Source: an uncultured Fibrobacterota bacterium
GTDB taxonomy: Bacteria; Fibrobacterota; Chitinivibrionia; Chitinivibrionales; Chitinispirillaceae
Assembly: GCA_903888815.1 (NCBI GenBank)
Contig: CAISVC010000634.1
Span: 1-7,599, forward strand
Direction: 5' to 3'
DNA length: 7,599 nt
A program made the translations under genes and the position numbers. Shown one piece after another: positions 6,619 to 7,599 of the stretch (within the stretch, counting starts at the first letter, position 1; the number at the start of each line of letters is the position of its first letter). The notes beneath the pieces were generated by a model. The model ran no database searches, was not told the DNA's origin, and saw only the letters and a program-made list of their open reading frames with translations.

Positions 6619-7599
6619 TCACGAGCCGTCAGTGACGGTGTCTCCATTTTTTATCATCTGCTGCAGTTTCGCCGCTTCCTTTACTTTCCCGATAAGAATC
6701 GCGCCGAGAAGTTTTTTGTCCTTAATGAATAATTTTTTATACATTCCCGAAGCTTCATCCTTCTCTACGATCTCCCGCACACCCTCTTTATGTTCGATCT
6801 CCCCTATTGATGCCAGTTCGATTCCCGCCACCTTAAGCCTGGCTGAAAGAACTGTTCCGGTGAACGCGTTTTCCCTGCCCAGAATATGATTTCCGCAGAC
6901 AGCCCCCTGCTCGCGGGCCGGCTGCCAGAGTCCGTAAATGCAGCGGTCGTATTCGGCAACATCTCCGCAGGCGTATATGTCCTGAACCGAAGTGCGCATG
7001 CAGTCATCAACCACGATACCCCGATTCCGCTTAATCGAAGTTCCATCAATGACCGAAATGTTGGGTTGTATACCCGCAGATATGACAATAAAATCTGCAA
7101 CGGTCTCTTTCCCGTCACTGCACATAATACGGAGGCCCCCGTTTTTCCGTTGAATTGACTGGATCTTCCTTCCGACAAGAAACGTCAGGCCTTTTTTTCC
7201 CAGAAGTTTTTTAATGATCCCGGAACTTTCGTCATCCAGCTGCCGCGGCAGAAGGCGGTCGAACACTTCCAGCACCTGCGCCCTGACGCCGAGCAGCGAT
7301 AAGCTGTTCGCGACCTCTATGCCCAGAAGTCCGCCGCCGATCACCATTGCTTCTTTTCTATTCGAAGCTATAATCTTTATTTTTTCGGCGTCATCAATCG
7401 TGCGCAGGGTAAATATGTTTTCAGCATCAATCCCCGGCACCGGCGGCACCAGGGATGAGGCTCCGGCAGCAATGACCAGCTTATCATACGTAAATTCTTT
7501 CCCTGAAATGTTATTAACTTTTTTTGATTTTATATCAATACCGGCAATACGGGAATAAAGTTCCAATTGAATATTGTTCTTCGCGTACCAGCTCTGCGC
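6619..7599 (-). CDS. NAD(P)H/FAD oxidoreductase, NirB/rubredoxin-reductase class (5' partial)
   Basis: The visible 326 codons are the C-terminal three quarters of a flavoprotein that passes electrons between NAD(P)H and a small redox protein. The frame stays open to the window end (beginning A-R-S-W-Y-A-K-N-N-I), so the TTG at 7566 is not the true start, and the first FAD-binding GxGxxG lies outside. Seen in order: the TYDKLVIAAGA strand; the NAD(P)-binding loop VIGGGLLGIE (7315-7344) with an acidic residue after the next strand (LEVFDR), which favours NADH; the second FAD motif DIYACGD (6961-6981); and a C-terminal domain with LKVAGIELASIGE, as in NirB and NADH-rubredoxin reductases. There is no CxxC active site, so it is not a thioredoxin-reductase type. 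The partner gene is probably further right, outside the window. Stop TGA at 6619-6621, convergent with the small gene ending at 6589. Confidence 0.88.
   Translation of the reverse strand, partial: AQSWYAKNNIQLELYSRIAGIDIKSKKVNNISGKEFTYDKLVIAAGASSLVPPVPGIDAENIFTLRTIDDAEKIKIIASNRKEAMVIGGGLLGIEVANSLSLLGVRAQVLEVFDRLLPRQLDDESSGIIKKLLGKKGLTFLVGRKIQSIQRKNGGLRIMCSDGKETVADFIVISAGIQPNISVIDGTSIKRNRGIVVDDCMRTSVQDIYACGDVAEYDRCIYGLWQPAREQGAVCGNHILGRENAFTGTVLSARLKVAGIELASIGEIEHKEGVREIVEKDEASGMYKKLFIKDKKLLGAILIGKVKEAAKLQQMIKNGDTVTDGS

Noticed and set aside
6626..6638. Small palindrome at the end of the oxidoreductase gene, as a terminator between convergent genes
   Set aside because: Stem of five pairs with a three-base loop, inside the coding sequence, and no T-tract on either strand.

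Overview
The window (about 50% GC or slightly above) carries five protein-coding genes on the + strand, a sixth small + strand gene, and one convergent - strand gene. Genes are closely packed, with no tRNA, rRNA, CRISPR array or insertion sequence visible. The best phylogenetic clue is a 712-residue GreA-type transcription factor with a long helical N-terminal extension. This architecture is known from Chlamydiae and relatives, so a bacterium of the PVC superphylum (for example Lentisphaerota, Kiritimatiellota or Verrucomicrobiota) is likely. This is an inference from one gene and overall style, not a proof.

Layout. Positions 1-687 hold the C-terminal part of a polyferredoxin of the NapG/NapH-like type with four 4Fe-4S sites; its N-terminus lies outside the window. 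After a 31-base gap comes the GreA-fusion gene (719-2857). It overlaps by ATGA the next gene (2854-4560), a five-helix membrane protein with an extracytoplasmic alkaline-phosphatase-fold domain of the LTA synthase/sulfatase superfamily. A 100-base gap with a good Shine-Dalgarno leads to a galactokinase-like GHMP kinase (4661-5830). After 85 bases there is an ATGA-overlapping pair of small genes: a DUF5674 family protein (5916-6260) and a 110-residue helical protein (6257-6589). On the - strand, 6619-7599 is a pyridine-nucleotide/FAD oxidoreductase of the NirB/rubredoxin-reductase class, cut by the window end.

How they fit together. The GreA fusion acts on stalled RNA polymerase; its coupling to an envelope phosphotransferase looks like co-expression by position rather than a shared pathway. 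The phosphotransferase and the GHMP kinase may both serve envelope glycan or sugar-phosphate metabolism. The polyferredoxin and the FAD oxidoreductase are both electron carriers but lie at opposite ends, on opposite strands, and need not be linked.

The items most worth a second look are the two-gene DUF5674 module (toxin-antitoxin-like layout, possible HEPN-type R-x5-H motif), the Glu-to-Asn change in the sugar-binding motif of the galactokinase homologue, the GreA fusion, and two strong inverted repeats inside the polyferredoxin gene, one resembling a DNA uptake sequence pair.
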